Shown piece after piece: positions 47,074 to 55,419 of a stretch of 64,000 bases of DNA. Every line of letters starts with the position of its first letter. Position 1 is the first letter of the stretch. The DNA is taken from NCBI RefSeq assembly GCF_003063625.1, contig NZ_CP026604.1, positions 930,001 to 994,000 of the forward strand. Reading direction: 5' to 3'. The stretch is from Saccharobesus litoralis. Its GTDB lineage: Bacteria > Pseudomonadota > Gammaproteobacteria > Enterobacterales > Alteromonadaceae. The notes beneath the pieces are model-generated. The model was not told the origin of the DNA. It was given only the letters and a program-made list of their open reading frames with translations, and did no database searches. A program made the translations under genes and the position numbers.

Positions 47074-47095
47074 TTTTTTTTACTCGTCTAATCAT
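47074..47095 (-). other. A8 homopolymer and upstream ATG of zrgA
   Basis: On the minus strand ATG ATT AGA CGA GTA is followed by a run of A. With eight A the frame closes at an early TAA; with seven it continues into the ZrgA signal peptide. See the finding on slippage. Confidence 0.75.
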
Positions 47096-47122
47096 AACTA
47101 CTCAGTACTAAACCTTGGTCTA

Positions 47123-47145
47123 AAAATGTTACATTATAACATTTT
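47123..47145. promoter_or_regulatory. Zur box upstream of zrgA
   Basis: A 23-bp palindrome with 9-bp arms AAAATGTTA / TAACATTTT and a 5-nt centre closely matches the known Zur consensus of Gammaproteobacteria (AAATGTTATANTATAACATTT). It lies just upstream of the His-rich zinc-binding protein gene, which supports zinc-dependent repression. Confidence 0.8.
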
Positions 47146-47208
47146 AACGCTAGACTTCTGACCAAAGCAATGAATTAAAAGCAAGATTATCGCCACTAAC
47201 AACCAATC

Positions 47209-47234
47209 AAAAAAAGCCCCTCACTCGGAGGGGC
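47209..47234 (-). terminator. Rho-independent terminator of the GH117 gene
   Basis: The stem GCCCCTC / GAGGGGC is followed on the minus strand by seven T, 59 bp after the GH117 stop. Confidence 0.85.
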
Positions 47235-47292
47235 AACTCACACACAAAGATCGTGCATTTAGGGGCACGAGAACCTAAATCTTAGCTAGCAA

Positions 47293-48534
47293 CTAATGGG
47301 GCTTTTTACTATTTTTAATGCGGTGTAGCTGTTCTTTACTAAGTTTCTGGCGAAAATACACATCAGGCTTATGTTTAACTCTGTGCTCTTTCATTTCAGG
47401 ATCATGTAAATCTAAACTTAAATCACAGTCAAAACGCACTAGCATAGAATGATATTGGCCTCTCTTACCTAAGCCGATAAAGTGCGCCATCCCCCAAGTA
47501 ATACCACGCCCATATTTAGTGTTGGTAAACGCATCCGGCACATAAGGCGCGGCTGCATAGGGCATCATTTCTGTTATAGAGGCAATTTCAAAATTAACCC
47601 CATCTTTCGCATACTGAATGGTATTGTGTTCAGGTCCATCTTTATAAACTAAAGCGGCCATTCCTTCTTTAAAAGGGAATAAAGAGGTTTCATGTCCCGA
47701 CGTAATAAGCGGATTTAAAGGATGCTTTTTAAAAGGCCCTAGCGGATTGTCAGCAATGGCTAACCCTTGCATCCGCACTTTATGCGGGTTACGGCCAAAG
47801 TCAGATTTATAGTAAAGATATATTTTGCCGTCACGCACTAACGGATAAGGGTCGTGGATCGAATATTGATCCCATGCACCTTCTGGACCATTAGGAATAA
47901 CGATTTTGTTATACGGTGTCCATGGCCCTTCCGGTGAATCTGCCCAAGATACGGCAACAGGGCAATCGTCGCCACGCAAGCCACTGGCTTCCATAAAACC
48001 TTGGTAGTATAAATAGTATTTGCCTTTCCATTGTAAAATATCTGTAGTGGTCACCGAGCGCCAACCAACTTTCGGTTTTTCAGGGCGTTTAATGGCGACA
48101 CCCTGCTCTTGCCATTTAAAACCATCTTCTGATGTAGCGTACCAAATCTCTGATAAATCCCAATCTGAAGAAGGTATTTCATCGGTTGCAAACTTAGCTT
48201 TACTCATGCCTATAGGCGGTACTTTTGTATGGCGCTTGGTGTACCAGACATAGTATTTGCCATTATGAAAAATGATTTTAGAAGGATCGCGGCGTGAAAT
48301 TGTGCCATCGCCACCGTTGTAATCAAACCCTTCTAGTTTCGTGTATTTAAACTGCGAAAACAGTTCATTATATTCAGGCTGAGCAGCAGGGTAGTTGTCA
48401 AAAATGCGGTGCATGGCCGCACTCAACGGCATATCCGGTTTTTCCCTTGGCATTTCATAAGGAAAATCTTTGGCGATCCCAGGTAAGGCAAAGCACATTG
48501 CCAGCGTGGCGATAAGTATTGGTAAGCGTTTCAT
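47293..48534 (-). CDS. GH117 family exo-alpha-1,3-(3,6-anhydro)-L-galactosidase-like enzyme
   Basis: The start at 48534 (MKRLPILIATLAMCFALPGIAK) gives a signal peptide; the 57-nt longer frame would run through an operator-like inverted repeat. The five-bladed propeller of 413 residues has the GH117 residues in place: Asp83 in 'SRRDPSKII', Asp228 in 'YSIHDPYPL' and His281-Glu282 in 'TSGHETSLFPF' (the unusual His acid of the family). It also has 'PSSDWDLSEIWYATSEDGFKWQEQGVAIKRPEKP'. GH117 enzymes split neoagarobiose into galactose and 3,6-anhydro-L-galactose; some subgroups act on other substrates. It lies at the distal end of the operon with GH29 and sugar catabolism genes. Confidence 0.92.
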   Translation of the reverse strand: MKRLPILIATLAMCFALPGIAKDFPYEMPREKPDMPLSAAMHRIFDNYPAAQPEYNELFSQFKYTKLEGFDYNGGDGTISRRDPSKIIFHNGKYYVWYTKRHTKVPPIGMSKAKFATDEIPSSDWDLSEIWYATSEDGFKWQEQGVAIKRPEKPKVGWRSVTTTDILQWKGKYYLYYQGFMEASGLRGDDCPVAVSWADSPEGPWTPYNKIVIPNGPEGAWDQYSIHDPYPLVRDGKIYLYYKSDFGRNPHKVRMQGLAIADNPLGPFKKHPLNPLITSGHETSLFPFKEGMAALVYKDGPEHNTIQYAKDGVNFEIASITEMMPYAAAPYVPDAFTNTKYGRGITWGMAHFIGLGKRGQYHSMLVRFDCDLSLDLHDPEMKEHRVKHKPDVYFRQKLSKEQLHRIKNSKKPH

Positions 48535-48556
48535 TGTAATAACCCATTGGTAATTA

Positions 48557-48581
48557 ATGCAATAAAAGTAATTTATTGCAT
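48557..48581. promoter_or_regulatory. Inverted repeat upstream of GH117 gene
   Basis: Perfect 10-bp arms ATGCAATAAA / TTTATTGCAT with a 5-nt centre lie 22 bp before the GH117 start. Followed at 48583 by TTTATACAAA, near-identical to the element upstream of the GH50 gene. It is an operator candidate for the galactan regulator (inference). Confidence 0.5.
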
Positions 48582-48659
48582 GTTTATACAAACAAAACTT
48601 ACACTCAAGATTGTCAACAATCTACGTTATTTACAATTCTTTAAAATCAGATAAACCGC

Positions 48660-49015
48660 GATAAAAATACCTTGCAGGGTCAGTTTTATACCGGCTTACA
48701 CTGCGTATCTATCCAAGCCAACATTCGCAGGAATAAATTCTGCCCTACATGAAGACCTTGTAGGGTCGGTTTTATACCGACTAACACTGCGTATCTATCC
48801 AACCCTGCACTTGCAGGGATAAACCCTGCCCTACAAAAATACCTTGGTGGGTCGGTTTTATACCGACTAACACTGCGTATCTACCCAAGCCAACATTCAC
48901 AGGGATAAACCCCGCCCTACAAAAATACCTTGCAGGGTCGGTTTTATACCGACTAACACAGCGTATCTATCAAATCCTAAATTGGCAGGAATAAATCCTG
49001 CCCTACATTTTCGGT
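48660..49015. repeat. Hairpin repeat array 3 (4 units)
   Basis: Four units of the array family lie between the GH117 start region and the GH29 stop codon, inside what is otherwise a co-directional gene string. Confidence 0.88.
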
Positions 49016-49057
49016 GCGGTTCGTCAAACTCACGGCACCTTACGTTAGGAGAGATAA

Positions 49058-50728
49058 TTACTCACCGTCGATTGCGGCACCGGGATCTTCACCGCCAATA
49101 CCAATTTCGGCTTCATCGTAAAGGTTAATCTTGTAAGTAAGTGCCAACTGATTGGGTATGTCATTTGGCTTTTCAATCTCTAAGCCGTTAACCGTGCGCT
49201 GCCATTTAACTGGCTCGTTACTGCCTAGCAATTCGATACTACGAATGCTTGAAGATAATACCGCAAGGTTAGTATTTAGCGTTTGGATCACGATATCGTT
49301 TTTCGGCACATCCATAACAAATGCATAAACCGTGTCGTCACCTTTTTTGGTAAAACGAATATCTTTATCTGTGTATTTAATTCTTTGCTTCTCGATTTTA
49401 TGACCGCCACGGCGAATACGCGTTGGCCCTTCACCGAACACTGTCCAAGGGCGAGTACCGTAAATACCTTCACCATTCACGGCTAACCAATCACCCATGT
49501 TGATCATTAATTCCTGCATTTCTACTGGGATCGAACCATCTGGATTTGGTGGCACGTTAAGTAACATTAAACCGTTTTTAGATACGATATCGATGATAAT
49601 GTCGACGATTTCATTTGGTTCAACAAACTTAGCATTTTCATAGTAATACCAAGCACCAGGTGATGTGTCAGTCATCCAGAACTCATCTTTTTGCTTATTC
49701 GGGCGGCCACGCTCGTAATCTAATACGCCAACCGATGACGGGAATGAGGTATTTTTATAGTTGATAACCACATCTTTGCCCCATTTCTTGGCTTGATTAT
49801 AATAGTAAGCGACGAATTTCTTACGGTATTCTTCGTCTAACTCCTCAACCCACCAGTCAAACCAAATAACATCCGGCTGATACTTATCGATAACTTCTTT
49901 TAAAATGGCAAACCAGTTATCGTGAAAACGTTTAGTTGGTTTAAAGTCTGTTAATTCATGCTGATCCGTGTATAGATCTGAAGTCTCTTGCGTTGCATCA
50001 AATTTATATGCATTTGCGTAGTAAACCCACGTGAACGCATGGTGGAATGACGTAATAAACTTCATATCTCGTGCTTCAATTTCGCGCTTTAACTCTCCCG
50101 TGACATCAATACCAGTAAAGTCTTTTACGTTCCAACGTGTCACTTCGCTGTCCCACATCGCAAAGTTATCATGATGAATAGCGACAGGACCGGCAAACTT
50201 AGCGCCTGAACGTTTAAAGAGCTCTGCCCATTCAGCGGCATCAAACTTGTTTGGATTAAATTTTTTGATGATGTCTTTGTAACCAAATTGCGATGGATGG
50301 CCATGGTTTTTTACATGTTGTTCAAACACATAGTGAGTTTTCGGCTGACCGTTTTTATCTAAAATGGGTTCACCGGTTTTCCAGTCGTAGCTTTGATCCA
50401 TATACATGTTTAAGCCATACCAGCCCGCTGGCCATTTTAAGCCAATATTAGCAGTAGCCGTTGGCCCCCAGTGAGTATAAAGGCCTAATTTGGCGTCTTG
50501 AAACCATTCTGGGATATGGTTAACTTCAGCTAATGAATCCCAATCTTCCTTATAAAAGTCCCCTTTTTGCTCAGTTGTTGTAACATCAGCCGCTTGTTTT
50601 GTAGCAACGCCTGTTGTGGCGTTAGACGCTTTGTCAGCATTACAAGCAGTTAAGCCGATAACCAAAGCAAGTGTTGTTAAGCTTGTGCTCACGCTTTTTA
50701 AACTAGGTTGTTTATTTAGTACTTTCAT
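49058..50728 (-). CDS. GH29 alpha-L-fucosidase/alpha-L-galactosidase (lipoprotein)
   Basis: The start at 50728 (MKVLNKQPSLKSVST) is chosen because the longer frame is only repeat-array sequence read in frame. The lipobox is 'VIGLTAC'. The 556-residue protein shows GH29 features: 'EWFQDAKLGLYTHWGP', 'AEWAELFKRSGAKFAGPVAIHHDNFAMWDS' and nucleophile Asp291 in 'VIWFDWWVEE'. It also has 'NGLMLLNVPPNPDGSIP' and a C-terminal beta-sandwich. The family removes terminal alpha-L-fucose; some members in porphyran loci act on alpha-L-galactose, which fits a red-algal galactan context with GH117 and GH50. Specificity cannot be told from sequence. Confidence 0.92.
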   Translation of the reverse strand: MKVLNKQPSLKSVSTSLTTLALVIGLTACNADKASNATTGVATKQAADVTTTEQKGDFYKEDWDSLAEVNHIPEWFQDAKLGLYTHWGPTATANIGLKWPAGWYGLNMYMDQSYDWKTGEPILDKNGQPKTHYVFEQHVKNHGHPSQFGYKDIIKKFNPNKFDAAEWAELFKRSGAKFAGPVAIHHDNFAMWDSEVTRWNVKDFTGIDVTGELKREIEARDMKFITSFHHAFTWVYYANAYKFDATQETSDLYTDQHELTDFKPTKRFHDNWFAILKEVIDKYQPDVIWFDWWVEELDEEYRKKFVAYYYNQAKKWGKDVVINYKNTSFPSSVGVLDYERGRPNKQKDEFWMTDTSPGAWYYYENAKFVEPNEIVDIIIDIVSKNGLMLLNVPPNPDGSIPVEMQELMINMGDWLAVNGEGIYGTRPWTVFGEGPTRIRRGGHKIEKQRIKYTDKDIRFTKKGDDTVYAFVMDVPKNDIVIQTLNTNLAVLSSSIRSIELLGSNEPVKWQRTVNGLEIEKPNDIPNQLALTYKINLYDEAEIGIGGEDPGAAIDGE

Positions 50729-50772
50729 CGTTATCTCTAAATTTTTTCTATTAATATTTTTATTAAACCCTG

Positions 50773-51284
50773 TTGGGCGCACTAGGCTCGGTTTTATACC
50801 GACTAACACTGCGTATCTATCCAAGCCTACATTCGCAGAAATAAATCCTGCCCTACATGCATACCTTGTAGGGTCGGTTTTATACCAACTAACACAGCGC
50901 ATCTATCCGAGCCCACATTCGCAGGGATAAACCCTGCCCTTTTATTAAACCCTTGTAGGGTCGGTTTTATACCGACTGACACAGCGCATCTATCTAAGCC
51001 AACATTCGCAGGGATAAACCCTGCCCTTTTATTAAACCCTTGTAGGGTCGGTTTTATACCGACTAAAACAGCGCATCTATCCGAGTCCGCATTCGCAGGG
51101 ATAAACCCTGCCCTACATGAATACCTTATAGGGTCGGTTTCATACCAACTAACACAGCGCATCTATCCGAGCCCACATTCGCAGGGATAAACCCTGCCCT
51201 TTTATTAAACCCTTGTAGGGTCGGTTTTATACCGACTGACACAGCGCATCTATCTAAGCCAACATTCGCAGGGATAACCCCTGC
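50773..51284. repeat. Hairpin repeat array 4 (6 units)
   Basis: Six units (period 86-87 bp) separate the GH29 start from the symporter stop. Two units have 'CCCTTTTATTAAACCC' instead of 'CCCTACATGAATACC', indicating unit-to-unit homogenisation within the array. Read on the minus strand the array stays open with a 29-residue period (RAGFIPANVGLDRCAV...), producing false protein predictions. Confidence 0.9.
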
Positions 51285-52922
51285 CTACAAAAAGAATGCG
51301 TAACAAATCACCATGACGACAACCAAGGCTAAGGACATAATGCGTGGGTCAGTTACACCTGATATTGGTTTTTCGGTTAGCACCATCATTGGACTCTTCC
51401 AACAGTAACGGGCAACAATTTCGCGATCAGGCTCTGGGGTTAAATAGCTAACCACAACTAAAATCGCACTGCTGATAACGAATAACCACCAAGCTTGGAG
51501 CATAAATGGAATACCCATATGGTCAGTAAAGAAACGGATCGCATCGCCATTGGCGTCATAGCCCATAAATAGTCCAGATACCGCAGGGAAGTCTAAACAG
51601 AAAACTAAAATACCGCAGGCAAAGCCACCAATCAGAGTCCAAAGGGCAGCTGTTGCTGTACCGCGCGCCCAGAAAATACCCCAAATAAATACCGCACTAA
51701 TAGGTGGTGCTAATACGGCAATCATTTGATTGATTCCTTCAAAAATACCACCAAATTTTTCGCCTTGTGTTGACCACGAGATGGCAAGCAGAAGAACGAT
51801 TGCAACCGTAACCCGACCATAGAAAACTAGCTTTTTATCTTCAGTATCAGGGCGCACACGTTTAATAATGTCGATACTCACCAATGTCGCGGTTGAGTTT
51901 AAGCCGCCAGCCACGGTACTCATTAACGCCGCTAAAAGCCCAGCAACCACAATACCCTGTAGGCCAATCGGTAATAATTCTTGGATCATGATGACCAAGG
52001 TTGCGTCTTTGTTATCAGCAATTTGTTCTTTAAATAACACGTAAGCAATAACACCCGGCAGTACCATAAATAGCACAGGCAAAATTTTAATAAAGCCAGC
52101 AAAAATAGGACCTAACTGGGCGTCTCTCTCGGTTTCGGCACCTAATACACGCTGCACAATGGTTTGGTCGCTACACCAGTACCAAATACCTAAAATGGGA
52201 TAGCCCAACGCCATGGCATACCAGCTATATTCTCCTTCGGTACGCACCATACTTAGCTGATCTGGTTTAACCGCTTCTTTTAGCTCACTTAACGAGGTAA
52301 TACCGCTGTCGCCTAATGCCATAAAAGCAAAGATCGCAACCGCACCAGAGCCAAATAACAAGGTCACTGTTTGCACAGCCTCAGTTACCACCACCGCTTT
52401 TAAACCACCTAACGCTGTGTATATAAGAGTCAGAGCAGAAATGATAAGAATTGACCAGATGATGTCGATATCAACAAAGCTTTGAAAAACAACGGCACCA
52501 GCATAAAGAGTAACGCCAATATGGATAAATAAGGCACCAATGACTCCCATAATAGCCAACACCGTTCGCGCACCCGGACCATATCGCCCTTCCACATATT
52601 CAGGTAATGTCGAAATTTTGCTACGGAAATAAAATGGCGCAAATACCAAACCAAGTAGAATAAGTAAGAAGGGCGCTAACCATTCAAAGTTACCGACAAC
52701 CATACCTTGGTCGTAACCCGATGCAGCTAGGCCAATTAAATGTACTGTTGATATATTGGTTGCGAATAACGCCAAACCTATCATAGGCCAACGTAGTGAA
52801 CGACCAGCTAAAAAGTAACTGCTACTGGAAGAAGCCGAACCTCGCCCAGAATAACAACCTAATGCCGTAATACCCACGAGGTAAACAATGATTATCGTTA
52901 TATCAAGCCAATGTATATTCAT
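51285..52922 (-). CDS. Sodium:solute symporter (SSS/SGLT family), sugar transporter
   Basis: An inner-membrane protein of 545 residues with about 13-14 TM segments. N-terminal 'DITIIIVYLVGITALGCYSGRG', 'FLAGRSLRWPMIGLALFATNISTVHLIGLA' and 'LPEYVEGRYG' are SSS/SGLT signatures, and the Na+ site region 'GGLNSTATLVSIDIIKR' is present. It should import the monosaccharide or anhydro-sugar released by GH117/GH29 in the periplasm. It starts 11 bp after the SDR gene upstream, so it belongs to the catabolic operon. Confidence 0.93.
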   Translation of the reverse strand: MNIHWLDITIIIVYLVGITALGCYSGRGSASSSSSYFLAGRSLRWPMIGLALFATNISTVHLIGLAASGYDQGMVVGNFEWLAPFLLILLGLVFAPFYFRSKISTLPEYVEGRYGPGARTVLAIMGVIGALFIHIGVTLYAGAVVFQSFVDIDIIWSILIISALTLIYTALGGLKAVVVTEAVQTVTLLFGSGAVAIFAFMALGDSGITSLSELKEAVKPDQLSMVRTEGEYSWYAMALGYPILGIWYWCSDQTIVQRVLGAETERDAQLGPIFAGFIKILPVLFMVLPGVIAYVLFKEQIADNKDATLVIMIQELLPIGLQGIVVAGLLAALMSTVAGGLNSTATLVSIDIIKRVRPDTEDKKLVFYGRVTVAIVLLLAISWSTQGEKFGGIFEGINQMIAVLAPPISAVFIWGIFWARGTATAALWTLIGGFACGILVFCLDFPAVSGLFMGYDANGDAIRFFTDHMGIPFMLQAWWLFVISSAILVVVSYLTPEPDREIVARYCWKSPMMVLTEKPISGVTDPRIMSLALVVVMVICYAFFL

Positions 52923-52933
52923 ACTCTCACCTG

Positions 52934-53713
52934 TTAAAAACCAATTGCTGCACCACCGTCAACCGGTATGCATTGGCCTGTTATAAATTTTGCGGCTGGC
53001 GAACATAAGTATGCTGCCATCTGAGCAATATCTTCTGGATCACCCATTTTTTGCATTGGCGTACGGGTAAGCACTTTTTCTTTTCGCGCCGGATCATTCG
53101 AGAAAGCTTTGTCTGTCATTGGCGTGTGGATCCAACCAGGCGCTATCGCATTCACCCGTATACCTTGAGATGACCACTCTGCCGCTAAACCACGAGTTAA
53201 ACCTAAAACCGCTGACTTAGCAGTGGTATAAGCGATGACATTAGGTACACCCATATACGAAGCCATCGACGCTAAAAAGATAATGCTACCTTTTTGATTC
53301 TCGAGCATGTTAGGCGCTACCAGCTGTGATAAGGCAAATGCGGCTTTAACATGCGTATCTAAAACGGCATCAAAATCTTCAGCACTGACATCAAGCGCGG
53401 GCTGTTTAATATTTTGCCCTGCGTTGTTAACTAAAATCGAAATAGATTGGCCAAACTGTTCTGTCGTGTGAGTGACCATGGCAGTTCTATGTTCTGCACG
53501 GGTGACGTCACCGGCGTAAAACGTTACGTTTTCACCAGTCTTACCCAGCTCACTAATTGCCGATTCAAGCATGTTAGCGCGGCGGCCAGTAATACAGACT
53601 TTACAGCCGGCTTCGATTAGAGCTTTAGCAATCGCGAAACCGATACCACTACCACCGCCAGTTACAAGGGCGACTTCACCCGTTAATGAATGTTTGTCTG
53701 AAATATTAATCAT
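52934..53713 (-). CDS. SDR family oxidoreductase (KduD/gluconate-5-dehydrogenase-like)
   Basis: The 259-residue protein has the NAD(P) motif 'TGGGSGIGFAIAKALIEAG', the 'NNAG' motif, Ser of 'IIFLASMASY' and the catalytic 'YTTAK'. The C-terminus 'GDPEDIAQMAAYLCSPAAKFITGQCIPVDGGAAIGF' is classical. The 'RVNAIAPGWIHTPMTDKAF' pattern resembles gluconate/2-keto-3-deoxygluconate 5-dehydrogenases. In the operon it would oxidise or reduce a keto-deoxy sugar acid; exact substrate is inferred from context. Confidence 0.9.
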   Translation of the reverse strand: MINISDKHSLTGEVALVTGGGSGIGFAIAKALIEAGCKVCITGRRANMLESAISELGKTGENVTFYAGDVTRAEHRTAMVTHTTEQFGQSISILVNNAGQNIKQPALDVSAEDFDAVLDTHVKAAFALSQLVAPNMLENQKGSIIFLASMASYMGVPNVIAYTTAKSAVLGLTRGLAAEWSSQGIRVNAIAPGWIHTPMTDKAFSNDPARKEKVLTRTPMQKMGDPEDIAQMAAYLCSPAAKFITGQCIPVDGGAAIGF

Positions 53714-53727
53714 TTTTCTAGTCTTAC

Positions 53728-53842
53728 ATTTGTAGGTTGGGCTGAAGAATGAAGCCCAACAAACCTAGGTAATGTTGGGCTTCGCAAGCTCAGCACCAAC
53801 CTACGCTGATTCAAACCAATTAGCCTGAGCGAGAAGACTATA
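53728..53842. repeat. Intra-operon repeats, including right end of MITE-like element (fragment F)
   Basis: An inverted repeat GAAGCCCAAC / GTTGGGCTTC (about 53740-53785) is followed by the right-end sequence CCTGAGCGAGAAGACTATA (53824-53842). The TAG stop codon of the SDR gene at 53838-53840 lies inside that terminal sequence. Confidence 0.65.
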
Positions 53843-54602
53843 CCCGTCTATAACCAAGCTCCGCACCACCCGATACATGCAAAATGTGGCCTGTCACAAA
53901 ACGCGCATCGTTGGACAATAAATAAACTGCTGAAGAGGCGATCACATCACCTTCAGGGCAATAACCCAAAGCATGAATATCATTTAAATAGTCTTCCATG
54001 GCTTGCGGCTCTGCTTGTTCACTAACCCACTCTCTTAACATGGGTGTCCATACACCCGCTGGGCATATAGCATTAACGCGAACACCTATTTCGGCGTAAT
54101 CCAAAGCCATGGATTTAGTCAAGGCGTTCATGCCGCCTTTGGTTGCTGTATAAGCGGCATGATTAGCTTGACCTAAAACCCCTGCCATGCTCGACGTATT
54201 AAGAATGCAGCCCTTAGTTGCTTTTAACGCCTCTAAGCCATGGCGGGTGGTTAAAAACACACTTTTAATATTGGTATTAAATACCTTATCCCACTCATCC
54301 ATTGTCGTTTCATGAATGGGTTTAGTTGGCGCACCTACACCGGCATTATTATGAATAACATCTAAACGTCCGAACGCTTCTAAAACAAAAGTAATAGCCG
54401 CTTTAACTTCACTGTCATTTGACACATCACAACGAATACCATAGTGCGTTCCCGCTAGCTGGTTGGCTTTTTGCTGGGCGTACTGGGCGTCTAAGCCGCA
54501 AATGACAAGCTTTGCCCCTTCATTGGCATAAGCTTTGGCGCATTCCCAACCAATACCATCAGCGCCACCGGTTAAGAAAATAACCTTATCCTTTAACCTC
54601 AT
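53838..54602 (-). CDS. SDR family oxidoreductase
   Basis: The 254-residue protein has 'LTGGADGIGWECAKAYANEGAKLVICG' (cofactor), 'HNNAGVG', Ser of 'LNTSSMAG' and 'YTATKGGMNALTKSMALDY' (catalytic Tyr-Lys). The C-terminus ends '...VSGGAELGYRRV'. Its ATG overlaps the upstream mutarotase-like stop by four bases (ATGA), so translation is coupled. It is related to 2-keto-3-deoxy-L-fuconate and similar sugar-acid dehydrogenases. Its last two codons and stop are shared with a repeat terminus, so the original C-terminus may have been altered. Confidence 0.88.
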   Translation of the reverse strand: MRLKDKVIFLTGGADGIGWECAKAYANEGAKLVICGLDAQYAQQKANQLAGTHYGIRCDVSNDSEVKAAITFVLEAFGRLDVIHNNAGVGAPTKPIHETTMDEWDKVFNTNIKSVFLTTRHGLEALKATKGCILNTSSMAGVLGQANHAAYTATKGGMNALTKSMALDYAEIGVRVNAICPAGVWTPMLREWVSEQAEPQAMEDYLNDIHALGYCPEGDVIASSAVYLLSNDARFVTGHILHVSGGAELGYRRV

Positions 54603-55402
54603 TTTTTACCCTCTAGCCCTGATGTCGTTATTGGTGTCGTTATTTGTGTCATTTGCGACCAGTTACCTTCACCATGCAGGTTAATTAGGCACTGTTCCGT
54701 GTGTTGCCACCATCTTTGAGTTGTTGGGTCTTTGGCCATTTTGGCGTTATCTTTTTTGATATTTTCGCCGATGTATTCTGTGTAAGTGAACAAATAGAGC
54801 TCGCCTTCTAGTTCAATCAAAAACGTTGTCCAGTTACGGTAATTTGAGTTAACCATGCCATCGACAACACCAGGCCAGTTCGCTTGATGTAGTTGGCGAT
54901 ATTGCAATTCCAATTCAGGTTTAAGGCCGCTCATTAAGCCCATTTTTTGTACATTGGGTTGGGTGTGCGGAAACACTTCTGTACTGGCAATTAAATTCAT
55001 CCATTCCATGCGCAACCAAACTTGCCCTTTGGCAGCGCGTTTATGTGGTGTTAAATATTTAGTTAAATTGGCCAACTCAGGGCTAGCATTTGCCAATAAC
55101 GCCTCCTTTCCTTGGATTGACTTGTCTAAACTTTCGAAATAGGCAAAAACCACAGCTCGATTATTCACTTCGCGCACATACATGGATAAATTAAATATGC
55201 CTTGCTGGCTTAACTTGGCATCGTGTTGGCTAACCTTGCTTACCAAGCTTTGCAGTTTTTGCGTTTGGCTGGGCTTAACAAATGCAATCAAACCTATGCG
55301 CTGGCGATCTTCAAAGCGCATACGGTTTTCATAAGGCGAAAAAGCCAACGCTTGTGCGCCAAGCAAAACTAAAAAGGTGAGTATCAGCAGTTTTTTCATC
55401 AT
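54599..55402 (-). CDS. Exported two-domain rhamnose/fucose mutarotase-like protein
   Basis: The 267-residue protein has a signal peptide (residues 2-20, cleavage after 'ALA'), which is unusual for this family of cytoplasmic epimerases. It holds two dimeric-alpha/beta-barrel-like domains: about 33-128 (degenerate, 'IGLIAFVKPSQTQKLQSLVSKVSQHDAKLSQ') and about 140-245 (canonical). The second has 'LHQANWPGVVDGM', 'NYRNWTTFLIELEGELYLFTYTEY' and 'TTQRWWQHTEQCL', matching the RhaM/DUF718 pattern (His, aromatic strand, Trp pair). A periplasmic anomer-converting enzyme before uptake is inferred. Confidence 0.78.
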   Translation of the reverse strand: MMKKLLILTFLVLLGAQALAFSPYENRMRFEDRQRIGLIAFVKPSQTQKLQSLVSKVSQHDAKLSQQGIFNLSMYVREVNNRAVVFAYFESLDKSIQGKEALLANASPELANLTKYLTPHKRAAKGQVWLRMEWMNLIASTEVFPHTQPNVQKMGLMSGLKPELELQYRQLHQANWPGVVDGMVNSNYRNWTTFLIELEGELYLFTYTEYIGENIKKDNAKMAKDPTTQRWWQHTEQCLINLHGEGNWSQMTQITTPITTSGLEGKK

Positions 55403-55419
55403 GCTAGTCTTATCTAAAA

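Noticed and set aside
47293-48591. Longer GH117 start at 48591
   Set aside because: It would translate an inverted repeat; the signal peptide starts at 48534.
49058-50902. Longer GH29 frame starting at 50902
   Set aside because: The first 58 residues are repeat-array sequence; the lipoprotein signal begins at Met 59 (50728).
42746-51162. Open frames with 'AGFIPANVGLDRCAV...' peptides on the minus strand
   Set aside because: They are translations of the 87-bp hairpin arrays (period divisible by three), without ribosome-binding sites; not real genes.
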